IMG/VR virus record: IMGVR_UViG_3300009149_000342
Span: 1-21,564 of that record
Direction: 5' to 3' (one strand)
Length of the DNA: 21,564 bases
Origin: a virus
A program made the position numbers and the translations under genes. The notes beneath the pieces were generated by a model. That model saw nothing but the letters and a program-made list of their open reading frames with translations. It was not told the origin of the DNA and searched no databases. Below, one piece after another: positions 21,525-21,564 of the stretch (its first letter is position 1; each line of letters opens with the position of its first letter).

Positions 21525-21564
21525 TTAGCCAAGCAGCAAGCACCCAAGGTTAGCGTCAAGCAGC
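21525..21564 (-). CDS. C-terminal end of an upstream gene (partial; possibly major capsid)
   Basis: Only the last 12 codons are in the window, reading LLDANLGCLLLG then TAA at 21525-21527. A terminator follows immediately. In gene order this is where a major capsid or other head protein would be expected, and a capsid gene followed by a terminator is common, but 12 residues cannot identify it. Confidence 0.4.
   Translation of the reverse strand, partial: LLDANLGCLLLG

Noticed and set aside
1-21564. CRISPR array, tRNA or IS element
   Set aside because: No regularly spaced repeats, no cloverleaf-like segments recognised by eye, and no transposase-like protein; tRNA absence is a visual judgement, not a scan.

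Overview
The window is a segment of a tailed double-stranded DNA bacteriophage genome. A long tape-measure protein, tail-tube, tail-terminator and connector genes, and the absence of a sheath gene suggest a long non-contractile tail (siphovirus-like). The host cannot be named. Shine-Dalgarno sites and the standard code (TAA, TAG and TGA all used as stops) indicate an ordinary bacterial host. No integrase, repressor, tRNA, rRNA or CRISPR array was seen.

Left arm, + strand, 1-4421 (replication and nucleotide metabolism). It starts with a large fused archaeo-eukaryotic primase / SF3 helicase that is open to the left edge. Next come a 57-aa acidic protein, a DUF5664/MazZ-type dATP/dGTP diphosphohydrolase, a small conserved phage protein, a short stretch (3501-3817) of small or broken reading frames, and a DEDDh (DnaQ-like) exonuclease. 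Just behind the exonuclease lies a 394-bp segment bounded by 26-bp perfect direct repeats. It duplicates the exonuclease 3' end and carries one opposite-strand ORF, so it looks like a small insertion.

Right arm, - strand, 21564-4870 (virion genes, transcribed right to left). In transcription order: the last codons of a gene (possibly major capsid), a strong terminator, a holin-like membrane protein, a head-tail connector, a tail-terminator-like protein, the tail-tube protein, and the tail-assembly chaperone with a -1 frameshift extension. Then follow a 170-aa protein, the tape measure (split by an apparent +1 shift), a 160-aa structural protein, a terminator, two tandem LamG-like proteins, a repeat-bearing minor tail protein, a second minor tail protein, a large tail-tip/hub protein (also split by an apparent +1 shift), two related cysteine-rich proteins, and a tiny basic Cys-rich protein. 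Seven junctions use the overlapping stop-start TAATG, so much of the block is probably translationally coupled.

The two arms converge at about 4.4-4.9 kb, where I see no clear bidirectional terminator. The best leads are the 394-bp insertion, the cysteine-rich set attached to the tail tip, the primase-helicase plus MazZ-like pair, the chaperone frameshift, and a cluster of reading-frame breaks whose biological or technical origin needs read-level checking.
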